This document shows positions 63,158 through 64,000 of a stretch of DNA of 64,000 nt, piece after piece. The notes under the pieces are model-generated. The model saw only the letters and a list, made by a program, of their open reading frames with translations, made no database searches and was not told the DNA's origin. This DNA is from Xylocopa sonorina (lineage: Eukaryota > Arthropoda > Insecta > Hymenoptera > Apidae): the NCBI RefSeq assembly GCF_050948175.1, contig NC_135207.1:3747501-3811500 (forward strand). The letters are read 5' to 3'. Both the position numbers and the translations under genes were made by a program. How positions within the stretch are numbered: position 1 is the first letter of the stretch; the number at the start of each line of letters is the position of its first letter.

Positions 63158-64000
63158 CTGAAAGCGATTACCAAACTTTTATTGGACCTTTTAAAGATTC
63201 GCGATCGTTTCTCGAACGGTCCCAGCCAAGAGAATCGACGAGAGAAAGTCGTAAGTTACGCGTATCTATAGCCGGTGCGAGGGGTGGAAAAGTGTTGCGC
63301 AAGGATGCAACGTCGCTGGAATTGAATGGGACGGTCGTGATATGCGCAGAGTAATATTTCGCACGCCGTATCAGATTTCGCGGTTGGCATTGTCGCCATA
63401 AGCGAAGCTTTCGTGGAAGCCATTTTCAGCTCGGAAGTTGCAGACGTATGAACTTGGGCGATAGCCGTGGAGGAGACGGCAGGCTGCTGCGACGGTTTGT
63501 CGGCGGTTGCCGGTGTCATCGAGAGTGCTATCGTCCTGGGTTGCTCCCTCGTTCGATGGCTGAACGTTCCAGTACCGACGAAACCGTTGGCACACCCTCG
63601 TAACCGGGACAGTGATTTCCTGAATATCCAGGGAAACCTTCTTTTTTTTCTTTTCTAGGACCCTAACATTTCAATCCTCTCGTTTCGATGCGTACTTCGT
63701 ACACAGCAATCCGTTACAAACGACGCAAAGAGGATTATTGATAAACGATATCACGTTATCTCTTTTCCTCTCTACTGAGAGTGCTTATTATACTTCAAAT
63801 AATTTTGGTACCTTGTCAAATGAACTCAACTATTGTTGCTGCGATTGTTTCTCGTAAGGACCAAGTGAACTATCGTATAAGTCGATGAATCTGCAATTTC
63901 GAAGGCATTGCGATTTTTCTATGTTTTCTGAATAGCGTTTCATCAAGAACGAGGATTTCTCCTTGAAAAGAGGCGAGTCCTTGAACGACGCGCTGTCGAA
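63158..64000. other. Spacer with low-complexity coding-like block
   Basis: At 63371-63600 both strands are open. One - strand frame reads MTPATADKPSQQPAVSSTAI then TSELKMASTKASLMATMPTA, similar in style to the Ser/Thr/Ala-rich candidate at 62988-63157. The complementary + strand frame is acidic and Ala/Val-rich. No adequate splice donor bounds this block, so it is not called as an exon. 63660-64000 is AT-rich with nothing recognised. Confidence 0.45.

Overview
The window looks like nuclear DNA of an insect, most likely a hymenopteran (bee-like). It is CpG-rich, gene-sparse, full of AT-rich spacer with stop codons in all frames, and carries one unmistakable arthropod gene split by GT-AG introns. 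No bacterial gene organisation, rRNA, tRNA or CRISPR array was seen. The taxonomic call is an inference from gene type and base composition, not a database match.

The one gene identified with confidence is a D2-like dopamine receptor (Drosophila Dop2R/D2R, honeybee DOP3 family) on the + strand. Six exons at 45973-54673 encode the last 436 residues: TM3, TM4-TM5, a long third intracellular loop on three exons, TM6-TM7 and a short tail ending at the stop codon 54671-54673. All splice phases agree and every junction is GT-AG. The N-terminus, TM1 and TM2 are not in the window, so the first 45 kb is either one very long intron or holds short 5' exons I could not see. Two poly(A) signals lie about 400 bp after the stop, and a third lies 3.8 kb after it.

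Region by region: 1-45972 is mostly featureless spacer. It contains a near-perfect 24-bp hairpin (235-288), a piggyBac-like miniature element (3173-3725), six separate two-copy tandem duplications of about 215-325 bp, and simple repeats. One duplicated unit (15184-15604) carries a short ATG reading frame followed by a consensus splice donor. 45973-54673 is the receptor, and its introns hold four more tandem arrays. 54674-60287 is 3' UTR and spacer. 60288-60491 on the - strand is a probable exon of an unrecognised second gene. 61233-62700 is a four-copy tandem array whose fourth copy is interrupted by a 596-bp piggyBac-like element with TTAA duplications. 62988-63600 holds low-complexity coding-like sequence, most plausibly on the - strand.

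I found no clearly new multi-gene system. The best leads are the piggyBac-like insertion with empty-site copies beside it, the frame-neutral receptor exon at 52277-52453, the duplicated ATG-plus-donor unit at 15.2 kb, and the repeated occurrence of short young-looking tandem duplications across one locus.
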